From Streptomyces angustmyceticus (GTDB taxonomy: Bacteria; Actinomycetota; Actinomycetes; Streptomycetales; Streptomycetaceae), in the NCBI RefSeq assembly GCF_019933235.1, contig NZ_CP082945.1:4154001-4218000 (forward strand): a stretch of 64,000 nt of DNA, read 5' to 3'. The translations under genes and the position numbers were made by a program. Positions within the stretch are counted from its first letter, which is position 1; each line of letters starts with the position of its first letter. Positions 43,028 to 53,300 of this stretch are shown here, one piece after another. The notes beneath the pieces are model-generated. The model was not told the DNA's origin and searched no databases. It saw only the letters and a program-made list of their open reading frames with translations.

Positions 43028-43801
43028 ATGACGCGCAGATGGTCGCTCATCACCACCATCGTCGTACTGACCGTCGCGCTGGCCTTCGTCGTCGCCCAAC
43101 TGGTGCGCGGTCAGGGGGCCGAGAAGTCCGGGAAGGACCAGGCCGGGGGGAGCTCGGCCGGGCCCGGGGACGGCGCGGGGGCGCTGCGCGGGGTCGGGTG
43201 GTGGCCGCTGCACCGGTCGGGCACCGCGAAGGCGGGGGAGCACGACGCCCTCGTCAATGGCGGCGGGCGGTGGATCGACGGGCCGCAGGGCGGTGCCCTG
43301 AAGCTGGACGGGGCCAGCGGATTCGCGGACACCGGGACCCGGATCGACACCGCGGGCAAGGACTACTCGGTCGCCGCGCGGGTGCGGCTCGCGCCCGAGG
43401 ACATGAACGGCTTCCACACCGTGCTGTCCCAGGACGGCGACCGGGCCAGCACGTTCTTCCTCCAGTACTCCGGCCAGGACCAGAACTTCGCGTTCAGCTT
43501 CACCGGCGCCCGCACCCTCGCGGAGAAGGCGGGGCAGCCGCAGGCCGGCCGCTGGTACCACCTCACCGGCACGTACCGGCAGAAGGACCACCGGATGCGG
43601 ATCTACGTGGACGGCCGGCTCGCGGGAAGCAGGACGGCCACCGGCACGGTGCGGCCCAACGGCTCCGTGGTGATCGGCCGCGGCAAGTTCGACGGGAAGG
43701 CCGCCGACGCGTGGAACGGGGCGGTCTCCGATGTGCACCTCTACGACCGGGAGCTGACGCCCCGTGAGGTGAGTGCGCTTTCCTCCCGCGAACCGGGCTG
43801 A
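43028..43801 (+). CDS. Membrane-anchored LamG/concanavalin-like lectin-fold protein
   Basis: A 257-residue protein. An N-terminal anchor (WSLITTIVVLTVALAFVVAQ) and a Gly/Ser linker precede a jelly-roll LamG domain (about 55-250). The domain contains WWPLHRSGTAKAGEHDALVN, DYSVAARVRLAPEDM, FFLQYSGQDQNFAFSF, GRWYHLTGTYRQKDHRMRIY and the end AVSDVHLYDRELTPREVSAL, a standard laminin-G_3 signature. It probably binds carbohydrate or protein outside the cell. GGGGAG lies before the ATG. Confidence 0.88.
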   Translation: MTRRWSLITTIVVLTVALAFVVAQLVRGQGAEKSGKDQAGGSSAGPGDGAGALRGVGWWPLHRSGTAKAGEHDALVNGGGRWIDGPQGGALKLDGASGFADTGTRIDTAGKDYSVAARVRLAPEDMNGFHTVLSQDGDRASTFFLQYSGQDQNFAFSFTGARTLAEKAGQPQAGRWYHLTGTYRQKDHRMRIYVDGRLAGSRTATGTVRPNGSVVIGRGKFDGKAADAWNGAVSDVHLYDRELTPREVSALSSREPG

Positions 43802-43948
43802 CGGCGGTACCGGGCGGGTTCACCGCCGCCGCGGACACACCGACGGGCACGCCGTACGCAGCGAACGACCGCTCGCGACGGCGCGCTCCGGCGTGTCCGC
43901 GGCCGGCCGCGCCCGTCTCCCCACAGACGACCGGAGAGGAACAGGCCT

Positions 43949-44533
43949 TTGTCGGCCAGCGCTTCGACCGAAGACTGCATACCCCGCACCCGCGCAGCGG
44001 AACTCCGCCCCGACGAGTTCCTCAGAGCCCTCTACCACTTCCACGGCAGCGCGCTGCTGCAGTTCGCCGCGCGGCGGCTGGGGGGCGACTGGCACCGCGC
44101 CGAGGACGTCCTCCAGGAGGTCGCGATACGGGCCTGGCGCCACGCCGGGGAGCTCGACCCGACCGCGGACTCGGCGCGGCCGTGGCTGTTCACCGTGCTG
44201 CGCAACCTCGTCATCGACGGCCACCGGGCCCGCCAGGCCAGACCGCCGGAGGTCGGCGACCCGGAACTCGCCCACCTCCCGGTCTCCGACGAGGTGGACC
44301 ACATCCTCACCTCCCAGGTGCTGATCGAGGCGCTGCGGGAGCTGCGGCCGCCGCAGCGCGAGGTCCTGCTGCACGTGCACTACCTGGGGCGCAGCGTCAA
44401 CCAGACGGCCCGGGTCCTCGGCGTGCCGCCGGGCACGGTCAAGTCCCGGACGTACTACGCCGCCCGCGCCCTGCGGGAGGCGCTGCACAGCCGCGGACTG
44501 CACGCGGGCGGTCAGGACCGGGCCGCCGGATGA
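43949..44533 (+). CDS. ECF RNA polymerase sigma factor
   Basis: A 194-residue sigma-70 family protein. Region 2 spans about 25-95 (EFLRALYHFHGSALLQFAAR, then AEDVLQEVAIRAW and RPWLFTVLRNLVID), and region 4 spans about 125-180 (ALRELRPPQREVLLHVHYLG, then SVNQTARVLGVPPGTVKSRT). It starts at a TTG with GGAGAGGA well placed upstream. No anti-sigma gene follows; the next gene converges with one base between stops. It may act on cell-envelope genes nearby, but promoters were not matched. Confidence 0.9.
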   Translation: MSASASTEDCIPRTRAAELRPDEFLRALYHFHGSALLQFAARRLGGDWHRAEDVLQEVAIRAWRHAGELDPTADSARPWLFTVLRNLVIDGHRARQARPPEVGDPELAHLPVSDEVDHILTSQVLIEALRELRPPQREVLLHVHYLGRSVNQTARVLGVPPGTVKSRTYYAARALREALHSRGLHAGGQDRAAG

Positions 44534-44534
44534 G

Positions 44535-45476
44535 TCATGCGAGCCGCCCCGCGTGCCGGGTGACCGCCAGGCCGAGCGGCCCGGTGTCGAGGGTGCCGTC
44601 CGGACCGGCCCGCCAGGGCCACCCCGCGGGCGCGTCGCCGAGCACCAGCAGCGCGTCCCCGCGCCGCAGACCGTCCAGCGCCCCTTCACGGCGCGGCAGC
44701 TGTGAGGCGTCCACGACGAACAGGTGGGGCGCCTCGCCCTGGACGGCGATCCGGCTGCTGCCCTCGATCAGCCGGAAGATCTGGGTGACCTCGGACGCGC
44801 CGGGCGCGGGCGCTCCCGGGGCCGCCGAGGCTGCCCTGGCGAACGCCTCCTCCAGGCTCGCCGCGCTGTGCAGCCGCGAGGTCCGCGGCACGGCGCCGGC
44901 GAGGAACCCGTCGCCGGCCAGGGAGCCCACCAGGGTGACCTCGGCGAGCGCGCCCACCGGGCCGGCGAGCGCCTCGGCGACGACGGCCTCGGCCAGGCTG
45001 CGCACCTCCTCGTCCGGGCCCGACACGGCGACCGGTCCCGCCGCCCGGGAGAGGTCGACCAGCACCCGGTCGGCGCCGTCCAGCCCGACCGTCACCGTCA
45101 GCGCGTACGGCAGGGCCGGTTCGCCCTCCGGGCCGGGGCGGTGCAGGTCGTCGGGCGAGACCGTCCAGCGCTCGCCGTCCGCCTCGGCGGTCCAGGGGGC
45201 GGGGGCGGTCTCCTCCGGGCCGGCCAGCAGCAGGCCGAGGCGCTCCTCGGAGTAGACGACGGCGTACAGGTCGGGCAGCGACCGGCCGGAGCGCAGGCAC
45301 TCGCCCGTCAGCCGGCGCAGGCCCGCGTTGACCACGTCCAGCGCCTCCCGCCCCACGACGGCGGCCGAGGCGGTGGCGGGCTTCGGCGGGCGGGGCCGCC
45401 GCTCGGTGACGATCAGCGCGGCCACCGCCCCGATCAGCGCCAGCCCCAGCACCACGGCCAGGACGTACCAGATCAT
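44535..45476 (-). CDS. Membrane-anchored protein of unknown function beside the type VII ATPase
   Basis: A 313-residue protein with a single N-terminal helix (MIWYVLAVVLGLALIGAVAA) and a soluble part rich in Ala/Gly/Leu. Recognisable stretches include LPDLYAVVYSEERLGLLLAG, TSRLHSAASLEEAFARAAS and HLFVVDASQLPRREG, but no known motif was identified. AAGGAG lies seven bases before the ATG. It is divergent from the EssC-like gene and shares the palindrome-bearing promoter region with it. It may be a secretion accessory, but this rests only on position. Confidence 0.75.
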   Translation of the reverse strand: MIWYVLAVVLGLALIGAVAALIVTERRPRPPKPATASAAVVGREALDVVNAGLRRLTGECLRSGRSLPDLYAVVYSEERLGLLLAGPEETAPAPWTAEADGERWTVSPDDLHRPGPEGEPALPYALTVTVGLDGADRVLVDLSRAAGPVAVSGPDEEVRSLAEAVVAEALAGPVGALAEVTLVGSLAGDGFLAGAVPRTSRLHSAASLEEAFARAASAAPGAPAPGASEVTQIFRLIEGSSRIAVQGEAPHLFVVDASQLPRREGALDGLRRGDALLVLGDAPAGWPWRAGPDGTLDTGPLGLAVTRHAGRLA

Positions 45477-45576
45477 CTTCTGACTCCTTGTCGGGTCGCC
45501 CCGGCGGCGGAGCCGGGGCGGGCGGAAGCGGGGGCGGCACCGCGGCGGCGTCGCGGTGCCGGGTACCCGAAGGCCA

Positions 45577-45653
45577 CTACGGCGCCCGCCCGCGGATGGT
45601 TCACGCACCGGGGACGGCCGGGCCCGTGAACCATCCGCGGGCGGGCGCCGTAG
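45577..45653. repeat. Perfect 28-bp inverted repeat with 21-base loop
   Basis: Two 28-base arms (45577-45604 and 45626-45653) are exact reverse complements, beginning CTACGGCGCCCGCCC in the left arm. They flank a 21-base GC-rich loop. The element sits between divergent promoters, 100 bases before the left gene's start and 75 bases before the right gene's start, so it is not a terminator of a finished gene. It could be an operator for a large dimer, a leader hairpin in the EssC-like mRNA, or an attenuator. Confidence 0.9.
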
Positions 45654-45727
45654 GTCCCCTCAGTGGCACGGGAGCCGTCGATCAGGACTCCCGCGGCCCC
45701 CGTTCACGCCGGCTGGAGGACGTTTTC

Positions 45728-48700
45728 GTGTCGTTGATGTTGACCGTGGTCGAGGGGGGCGGTGAGGCGTTCGACGTCCACCTCGACGCCGACCCCGACA
45801 CGCCCGTGGGGGCCGTCGCGGAGGCGCTGGCCAAGGCGGGCGGCGTCCCCCGGCCCCCGGAGGGCCTCGGCCTGTACGCCGGTGACCGGCTGCTGCCCGC
45901 GGACCTGCGGCTGCGGGAGGCGCCGCTGCAGCACGCGGCGGTCGTGGGCCTGGGGCGCCCGGCGGGCACCGCGTCCGCCGAACCGGACGGGCTGGTGGAG
46001 GTCCGTGCGGTCGGCGGGACCGGGGCGGGCGCGGTGCACCGGCTCGACATCGGCGAGTACCGGATCGGCCTGGCGCCCGACGGCACCGCCCAGGTGCTGC
46101 GCGCCGCGCCGCACCGTCCGTTCGCCGTCCTGACCGTGGGCCCCGGGGGACGCTGCCGGGTGGCGCCCGACGCGGCGGCGGCGCCGGACGGCCCCGCGCA
46201 ACTGGACCGCGAGGTCCTCGCCGGGGCCACCGCCTGGCCGGCCGGCGCCCAGCTCCTCGTCGGCGGCTGCCTGCTCGAACTCGCCCTCCCGCAGCCGCCG
46301 GACGCGGCGCTGCAGCCGTCGGAGGACGGCACCGGGCGGGACTACAACCGGCCGCCGCGGCTGCGTCCGGCCGAGAACGCCACCCGCTTCACCCTGCCCT
46401 CCCCGCCCGCGACGCCCGCCGCCCGGCCGCTCCCGTGGATCACCGCGGCCGCCCCGCTGGTGATGGCGGTCGTCGGGGCGCTGGCCCTCGGCCGTATGCA
46501 GATGCTGTTCTTCGGGCTGCTCTCCCCGGTCGTGATCGTCGGCAATTACCTGATGAGCCGGCGCAACGGACGCCAGTCGCACTCCGACGAGGTCGCCGCC
46601 TACGAGGAGAAGAAGGCGCGCATCGAGGGCGAGGCGGAACAGGCCCTGGCGGCCGAACGCACCGCCCGGCGCCGCGGCTTCCCGGACCCGGCCGAGGTCG
46701 TGCTGACCGCCGTCGGCCCCCGGCGCCGCCTGTGGGAGCGCCGCACCTCGGACGCCGACTTCCTGGAACTGCGCATCGGCACCGCCGACCTGCCCTCCGA
46801 CGTGGTGCTGACGGACCCGACCAAGGACGAGCACCGCCGCCAGGACCCGTGGACCGCGTACGACGTCCCGGTGACCGTGCCGCTGCGCGAGCACGACGTC
46901 CTGGGCATCGCCGGCGAGGGCGAGGCCGCGCGCGCCGTGGCCCGGTGGGCCATCGCCCAGGCCGCCGTCCTGCACAGCCCCCGCGACCTGCAGATCCACC
47001 TGCTGACGACCGGCGGCCCGGGCCGCGACGGCTGGTCCTGGCTGCGCTGGCTGCCGCATGTGCGCAAGAAGTCCGGCGACACCCCGGCGAGCATCGGCTA
47101 CGGCACCGAGACCTGCGCCCGGCGGGTCGCCGAACTGAGCGCGCTGATCGCCGAGCGCGCCGGGCGGGAGGACCGGCGCGGCCGGACCGCCGGGCCCGAT
47201 GTGCTGGTCGTCCTCGACGGGGCCCGCAGGCTGCGCTCGCTGCCCGGCGTGGCGCAGATCCTGCGCGACGGCCCGTCCGTCGGCGTCCGCGCGGTCTGCC
47301 TGGACGCCGAGGAGCGGCTGCTGCCCGAGGAGTGCCACGCCGTCGTCGCCGAGGAGCCCGGCGGCACCGTGCGGGTGGGCCGCTCCGGCCGGGGCACCGT
47401 CGGGGGCATCCGGCCCGACGTGGTGTCCCCGGACTGGTGCCGTTCGCTGGCCCGCGCGATGGGGCCGCTGCGGGACCCGGGCGGCGACGCCGAGGAGGCC
47501 GCGGTGCTCCCCAACTCCGCGCGGCTGCTCGACGTCCTCGCCCTCGACCCGCCGCAGGCCGCCGGCATCAGGGCGCGCTGGACGGCCGGCGGCCGCTCGA
47601 CCCGGGCCGCCGTCGGCGTCTCCCTGGACGGCCCGTTCCACCTGGACCTGCGGCGCGACGGCCCGCACGGGCTGGTCGCCGGCACCACCGGCTCCGGCAA
47701 GTCCGAACTCCTCCAGACGCTGGTCGCCTCGCTCGCGGTGGCCAACCGCCCGGACGCGATGACGTTCGTCCTCGTCGACTACAAGGGCGGCTCCGCGTTC
47801 AAGGACTGTGTGCACCTGCCGCACACCGTCGGCATGGTCACCGACCTCGACGCCCACCTCGTCGAGCGGGCCCTGGTGTCGCTGACGGCCGAACTCACCC
47901 GGCGCGAGCACATCCTCGCCGCGGCCGGCGCCAAGGACATCGAGGACTACGTCGACCTGCTGGAGCGCGAGCCGGCCGCCGGCCGCCCCCCGATGCCCCG
48001 GCTGCTCATCGTCATCGACGAGTTCGCCTCGATGGTGCGCGACCTGCCGGACTTCGTGAAGGGCCTGGTCAACATCGCGCAGCGGGGCCGCAGCCTCGGC
48101 ATCCACCTGATCCTGGCGACGCAGCGCCCCAGCGGCGTGGTCTCCTCGGAGATCCGCGCCAACACCAACCTGCGCATCGCACTGCGCGTGACGGACGCCG
48201 GCGAGAGCCAGGACGTCCTCAACTCCCCGGAAGCCGCCGGGATCTCGCAGAGCACCCCCGGCCGCGCCTATGTGCGCCTGGGCCAGAACTCCCTGGTGCC
48301 GTTCCAGTCCGGCCGGGTCGGCGGCCGGCGGCCCGGCGCCGCGGCGGCCTCGCTGCCGGCGCCGTGGGCGGTGGCGGTCGGCTGGGAGCGGCTCGGCGAG
48401 CCGCTGCCGGCCCGGCCGCGCGCCGCGGCCGCGCCCGCCGAGGTGGAGACCGACCTCACCGGCCTCGTCGCGGCGATCCGCGCCGCGGACCGGGAGATGG
48501 GCATCCCCGCGCAGCACAGCCCCTGGCTGCCGCCGCTGCCCGACCAGCTGGTCACCGGCGACCTGCCCCCGGTCCCGCCCTCGGACTACGACCTGCCGCC
48601 CGTCGCGTACGGCGTGGTGGACCTGCCCGCACAGCAGGCCCGGCTCCCGCTGGTGATCGACCCGGCGACGCTCGGGCACCTGCACGTGGTCGGCTCGCCC

Positions 48701-50119
48701 CGGCAGGGCCGTTCGCAGACGCTGCGCACCCTCGCCGGCACGCTGGCGAGCGTCCATTCCCCGGACCGGCTGCACATGTACGGCATCGACTGCGGCAACG
48801 GCGCGCTGCTGGCCATGGAGGGCCTGCCGCACTGCGGCGCCGTCACCCAGCGCACCCAGCCCGACCGGGTGGCCCGGCTGCTCGTCCGGCTGACGGCGGA
48901 GCTCACCCGGCGCCAGGAGATGCTCGCCGCCCGCGGCAGCGCCGACCTGACCGAGCTGCGCCGCGCCCTGCCCGAGCACGAACGGCCGCCGCACATCGTG
49001 CTGTTCGTCGACCGGTGGGAGGTCTTCGACAAGCAGCTCGGCGAGTACGACGGCGGGAACCTGCTGAACTCCGTGCTGACCCTGCTCAGGGACGGCGCCA
49101 GCGCCGGCATCCACCTGGTGATGACCGGCGACCGGGCGCTGTTCTCCAGCCGGGTCAACAGCTCCACCGAGGACAAGCTCGTGCTGAAGCTGAACGAGAA
49201 GTCCGAGTACGGGATGATCGGCATCACCCAGCGGAACGTGCCCGACGAGATCCCGCCGGGCCGCGCCTTCCGCGCCGCCGACAAGGCCGAGGTGCAGATC
49301 GCGCTCCTCACCGGCAATCCGGAGGGCCAGGCGCAGGCCGCGGCGCTCCAGCAGATCGCCGAGCAGTGCCGGCAGCGGGCCGCCCACCTGCCGGCCGCCA
49401 CCCGGCCGTTCCGCGTCGACACCCTGCCGGACCGGCTCACCTTCGAGGAGGCCGCCCGGTTCGTCCCGGCCCGGCGCTCCGCGCGCTGGGCCCTGGCCGG
49501 CGTCGGCGGCGACGAACTCACCGCGCTCGGCCCGGACTTCACCGTCACGCCGACGTTCCTGGTCGCCGGGCCCGCCCGCTCGGGCCGCAGCACCGTCCTG
49601 TCGACGCTGGCGCTGGCCCTGCTCTCGGCCGGCACCCCGGTCGTGATCGGGGCCCCCGCCCGCTCGCCGCTGCGCCACCTCGCCGGGCGGCCCGGCGTGC
49701 TCGCGGTGTTCGACGACGCCGACCTCGACCCCACTGCCCTGGAGACGGCACTGTCCTCCGCGCCCGACGGGGCCGTGGTGCTCCTCGACGACGCCGACCT
49801 GCTGCTGAAGACGAAGGCCGAGCCGGTCCTCACCAAGATCGCCAAATCCGGCGCCGAGACCGGCCGCGGCCTGGTGATCGCCGGCCAGACCGACCGCCTC
49901 TCCTCCGGCTTCTCCGGCTGGCACACCGAGGCCCGCCGCAACCGGTGCGGCCTGCTGCTCAAGCCGCAGAACATGAGCGACGGCGAACTGATCGGCGTCA
50001 AGGTCCCCCGCAGCCGCCTGGGCGCGACCCGTCCGGGCCGGGCGATCCTGCACCTGGGTGACGGCGTCCTGCGCACCGTGCAGGTCCCGGAGACGGTACT
50101 CCCGGCACCCGAGGGCTGA
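45728..50119 (+). CDS. EssC/EccC-type type VII secretion ATPase
   Basis: A 1463-residue FtsK/SpoIIIE ATPase. The N-terminal 200 residues have an FHA-like/EssC-type architecture, two membrane helices span about 235-278, and three ATPase modules follow. Only the first has a canonical P-loop (GTTGSGKS, 652-659, with Walker B LLIVIDEF). The second (GSPRQGRS, 989-996) and third (GPARSGRS, 1281-1288) carry Arg for Lys, a common feature of secondary EccC/EssC modules. It powers export of WXG100 proteins and linked effectors. GGAGGA precedes the GTG start. No EccB, EccD, EccE or MycP gene is visible in the window. Confidence 0.92.
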   Translation: MSLMLTVVEGGGEAFDVHLDADPDTPVGAVAEALAKAGGVPRPPEGLGLYAGDRLLPADLRLREAPLQHAAVVGLGRPAGTASAEPDGLVEVRAVGGTGAGAVHRLDIGEYRIGLAPDGTAQVLRAAPHRPFAVLTVGPGGRCRVAPDAAAAPDGPAQLDREVLAGATAWPAGAQLLVGGCLLELALPQPPDAALQPSEDGTGRDYNRPPRLRPAENATRFTLPSPPATPAARPLPWITAAAPLVMAVVGALALGRMQMLFFGLLSPVVIVGNYLMSRRNGRQSHSDEVAAYEEKKARIEGEAEQALAAERTARRRGFPDPAEVVLTAVGPRRRLWERRTSDADFLELRIGTADLPSDVVLTDPTKDEHRRQDPWTAYDVPVTVPLREHDVLGIAGEGEAARAVARWAIAQAAVLHSPRDLQIHLLTTGGPGRDGWSWLRWLPHVRKKSGDTPASIGYGTETCARRVAELSALIAERAGREDRRGRTAGPDVLVVLDGARRLRSLPGVAQILRDGPSVGVRAVCLDAEERLLPEECHAVVAEEPGGTVRVGRSGRGTVGGIRPDVVSPDWCRSLARAMGPLRDPGGDAEEAAVLPNSARLLDVLALDPPQAAGIRARWTAGGRSTRAAVGVSLDGPFHLDLRRDGPHGLVAGTTGSGKSELLQTLVASLAVANRPDAMTFVLVDYKGGSAFKDCVHLPHTVGMVTDLDAHLVERALVSLTAELTRREHILAAAGAKDIEDYVDLLEREPAAGRPPMPRLLIVIDEFASMVRDLPDFVKGLVNIAQRGRSLGIHLILATQRPSGVVSSEIRANTNLRIALRVTDAGESQDVLNSPEAAGISQSTPGRAYVRLGQNSLVPFQSGRVGGRRPGAAAASLPAPWAVAVGWERLGEPLPARPRAAAAPAEVETDLTGLVAAIRAADREMGIPAQHSPWLPPLPDQLVTGDLPPVPPSDYDLPPVAYGVVDLPAQQARLPLVIDPATLGHLHVVGSPRQGRSQTLRTLAGTLASVHSPDRLHMYGIDCGNGALLAMEGLPHCGAVTQRTQPDRVARLLVRLTAELTRRQEMLAARGSADLTELRRALPEHERPPHIVLFVDRWEVFDKQLGEYDGGNLLNSVLTLLRDGASAGIHLVMTGDRALFSSRVNSSTEDKLVLKLNEKSEYGMIGITQRNVPDEIPPGRAFRAADKAEVQIALLTGNPEGQAQAAALQQIAEQCRQRAAHLPAATRPFRVDTLPDRLTFEEAARFVPARRSARWALAGVGGDELTALGPDFTVTPTFLVAGPARSGRSTVLSTLALALLSAGTPVVIGAPARSPLRHLAGRPGVLAVFDDADLDPTALETALSSAPDGAVVLLDDADLLLKTKAEPVLTKIAKSGAETGRGLVIAGQTDRLSSGFSGWHTEARRNRCGLLLKPQNMSDGELIGVKVPRSRLGATRPGRAILHLGDGVLRTVQVPETVLPAPEG

Positions 50120-50140
50120 TCCCCACGGGTTGCGCGACAG

Positions 50141-50173
50141 AGGGCTCCCGCCGACGAGTTCGGCGGGAGCCCT
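50141..50173 (+). terminator. Perfect 14-bp hairpin terminator
   Basis: AGGGCTCCCGCCGA pairs perfectly with TCGGCGGGAGCCCT around CGAGT, 22 bases after the EssC-like stop codon, between convergent genes. It can serve both strands. Confidence 0.88.
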
Positions 50174-50319
50174 CTGTGGTGTGCGGACGGCGTTCGCTAC
50201 TGCGCGATGCGCCGGCGTTGAACGTCGTCCCCGTTCAGATTCGCCTTGTGTACGCGGCTATGTCACGCGCAACCTCGAATGCGATAAGGCTCGCGGCAGG
50301 AGAATCGGCGTCGCCCGAG

Positions 50320-53300
50320 TCACTTCGTGTTGCGTACTTGCCAGCCTTCTCCGTACATGTGGGCGCCCTGCTTGTCGTACACCGTGGCGTAGCACGAGAG
50401 GTACTCGGGAATCAGCGACGAATAGTTCCGGTCGATGTCGGCGGCAACCTGGCCAGTGGCCCCCAGGTCCGCCCCGGAGACCTTCCCGTAGTGCGCGATG
50501 ACCTCGTACTCCACCGTGTTTCCTGCTGCCACTTCCTTCTTTACCGTCCGTTCGATGGAGTTGAGGTGGTTCAGGTTTCCGGTCTTCGTCAACGGGGTCA
50601 GATTGCTCAGGGTGTGGCCCGGCCCGCCGAGATGCTCGTTCAGCAGATGTCCTTGCACCATCTGCTTCTGGAACCACAGCGCTGTGGGCCCCTGTCCGGT
50701 CGGCCACCAGGCGGGCTTAATCGTCGGGGGCTTTCCGGCCAAGTTGGAGTTGGGCCCCAGCTTGACCTTCATGGAGCTGCCGGCGCCGTTGGTCAGAGGG
50801 CCGTACGTCGCAGTGCAGGGCGCGAGGCCGAGGGGGTCGGTCCACGCCAGGGGATTCTTGACGTAGGTGTGGTGGTTGAGGGCGGGTTTGAGACCGAGCG
50901 GGTCCGGCGTCGTGTAGCGGGCGGTCTCGGGGTCGTAGTGCCGGAAGTAGTTGTAGTGCAGGCCCGTTTCGGGGTCCTCGTACTGCCCCGGGAAACGCAG
51001 CGGTGTGTGAGCGATCGCGTTCCGATTGCGTGTGGTGACGCCCCACAGCGTGGCACGGGAGCGCCAGGCGATGGTGCCCTGCTCATCGACCAGTTCGGTG
51101 GGGGTGCCGACGAGGTCGGTGACGACGGCGAAGAATCGGGAGTCGAACTCGTCCTGGCGTCCCGGCTTGCGCTCCAGCTGCGTGAGGGGGCGGTGGCCGT
51201 CGTGGTCCCAGGTGAGGATGACGCCGGTGGTGCCGTCCGTCTGCTCGGCGAGGCGCGTTTCGTCCCAGGTGAAGTGCACCGCTTCGGCCGCGGTGACGCC
51301 GTCCTCCGCCATGCGGTACTTGGCGGTGCGGCGGCCCATCGGGTCGTAGGTGTAGTGCCACCGGGTGCCGTCGGGGGTGACGCAGGCGACGAGGTGGTCC
51401 TCGGCGTCCCACTCGTAGCGCCAGGTGTCGGGCTTCTTCGACAGGCGGCGCTTCTGCCGCAGCACCATGCGGCCCGCGTCGTCGTATTCGTACCGGACCG
51501 TGCCGGCGGAGAGCAGACGGGTGTCGGTGTAGGTCCGGGAGCCTCGGGCCTCGGTGCGCGGCGCCTTGTCGGGCCAGTTGGCCACGGTCTGGTTGCCTGC
51601 CTGGTCGTAGGCGTAGGACTCGGTCCAGCCTTCGGCGGTGACCGTCAACGGGCGTCCCACCCGGTCCAGTTCCATCTCCTTGCTCGTCCCCGTCACCTCG
51701 TCGGTGATGGCGGAGACGTAGTTGTCCGCCCGGTACGCGTAGGTGCCGGCCCGAACGACCCCGCCCGGAGTGGTAAGCCCCTGTGCGACGGGGCGGCCAG
51801 CCATGTCCCAGGCTGTGGTCATGGCGACCTGCGAGGCGGTCGCGCCCAGTGCGCGGACGAGTTCATGGCCGAGGAGGTCGTGAGTGAACTCCATCCGGTG
51901 GCCGTCGGAGGTCAGGGAGGTACGGTTGCCTGCCTGGTCGTAGGCGAGTTCGGTGTACGCGCCGGTGGGCGTGGTGCGGGAGGTGCGACGCCCCATGAAG
52001 TCGTAGGTGTAGCGGGTGGTGCGTCCGTCGACGGTTTCCGACAGCAGGTTCCCCGTGATGTCCCGCTCGAAAGTGAGCGTGGAGGTGGGGGACACCGCGC
52101 GGAGGAGCGCGCCTGCGGCGTCATAGGTGTAGTCGGTCCGCACCCCGGCCACGTCCTTGGACGTCAGCTGACCGAGTTCGTTGTACGTGTAGCCGATCTC
52201 CTCGCCGAGCGGTGTCGTGCGGGAGGTGATCCGGCCCAGCGCGTCGTGGGCGTAACGGATTTCGCGGTTGTCGAAGTCGGCCTCCTTGATGAGACGGCCG
52301 ACGCGGTCGTAGGTGTAATCCCAGGTCAGGCCCTGCGGGTTGGTGACTCGGGTGGGGCGGAGCTCGGCGTCGTAGACGAAGGTGGACCGGGCGCCGTCGG
52401 GGTCGGTACGCGCCGCGAGCCGGTCGAAATGCGTGTACTCGAAACGGGTGGTGGCACCTGCGGGGTTGGTGTGCGTGAGGCAGTTGCCCTCGCCGTCCCA
52501 GGTGAGGCGTTCGGTGCGGCCATCGATTGCTGTGCGCTCCGCTACGCGGCCTTCGACGGTCCATACCGTGCGGGTGATCGCACCCAGTGGGTCGGTGAGG
52601 ACGGTGGGGCGGCCGAACGAGTCGCGTTCGAGCAGGGCGGTTCCGCCGGAGGCATCCGTGATGGAGAGGGGCAGACCGGCGGCGTCGTTGTCATACGTGG
52701 CTGCTGCGCCCGAGGCGTCAGTCGCGGTCGCGATGGCACCCGCGCGGTCGTGGGTGAACCTGAGGGTGCCCCCGTCCGGCCCGGTCATGGCAGTGGGATT
52801 GCCCCGCTCGTCGTACGCACAGTGCCAGGTCGTCCCGTCGTGACCGGTCGAGGACACCGGAAGGTTCAGCTCGTTGTACGTCGCCGTGGACCGGCTGCCG
52901 TCCGGGAGTTCGATGACGGTGGGGTTGTGGGCCCGGTCGTACGCGAAGCGGGTGGTGTGGCCGAGGGCATCGGTGCGGGCGAGGAGGGCGTCGTAGCGGT
53001 CCCACTCGGAGGTGGTGGTGTGGCCCAGCGGGTCCGTCTCACCGACGACCTGGTAGAGGTCGTTGAGCTGGTAGACGGTGGTGGCGCCGCAGGCGTCGGT
53101 GTAGTGGGTGCGGTGCTCGACCGTGTCGTAGGACCACTGCGAGGAGAGGCAGCCGTCGGGGCCGACGGTCTCGGTGATGCGGTTCTCGTCGTCGTGGACG
53201 TAGCGGTACGTGGAGGCGTTCCGGTCCGTCCAGGAGGTGATGCGGGACTGCTCGTCGTAGCCGAACAGCAGGGGCCGGCCGGAGGAGTTGACGACGTGGG

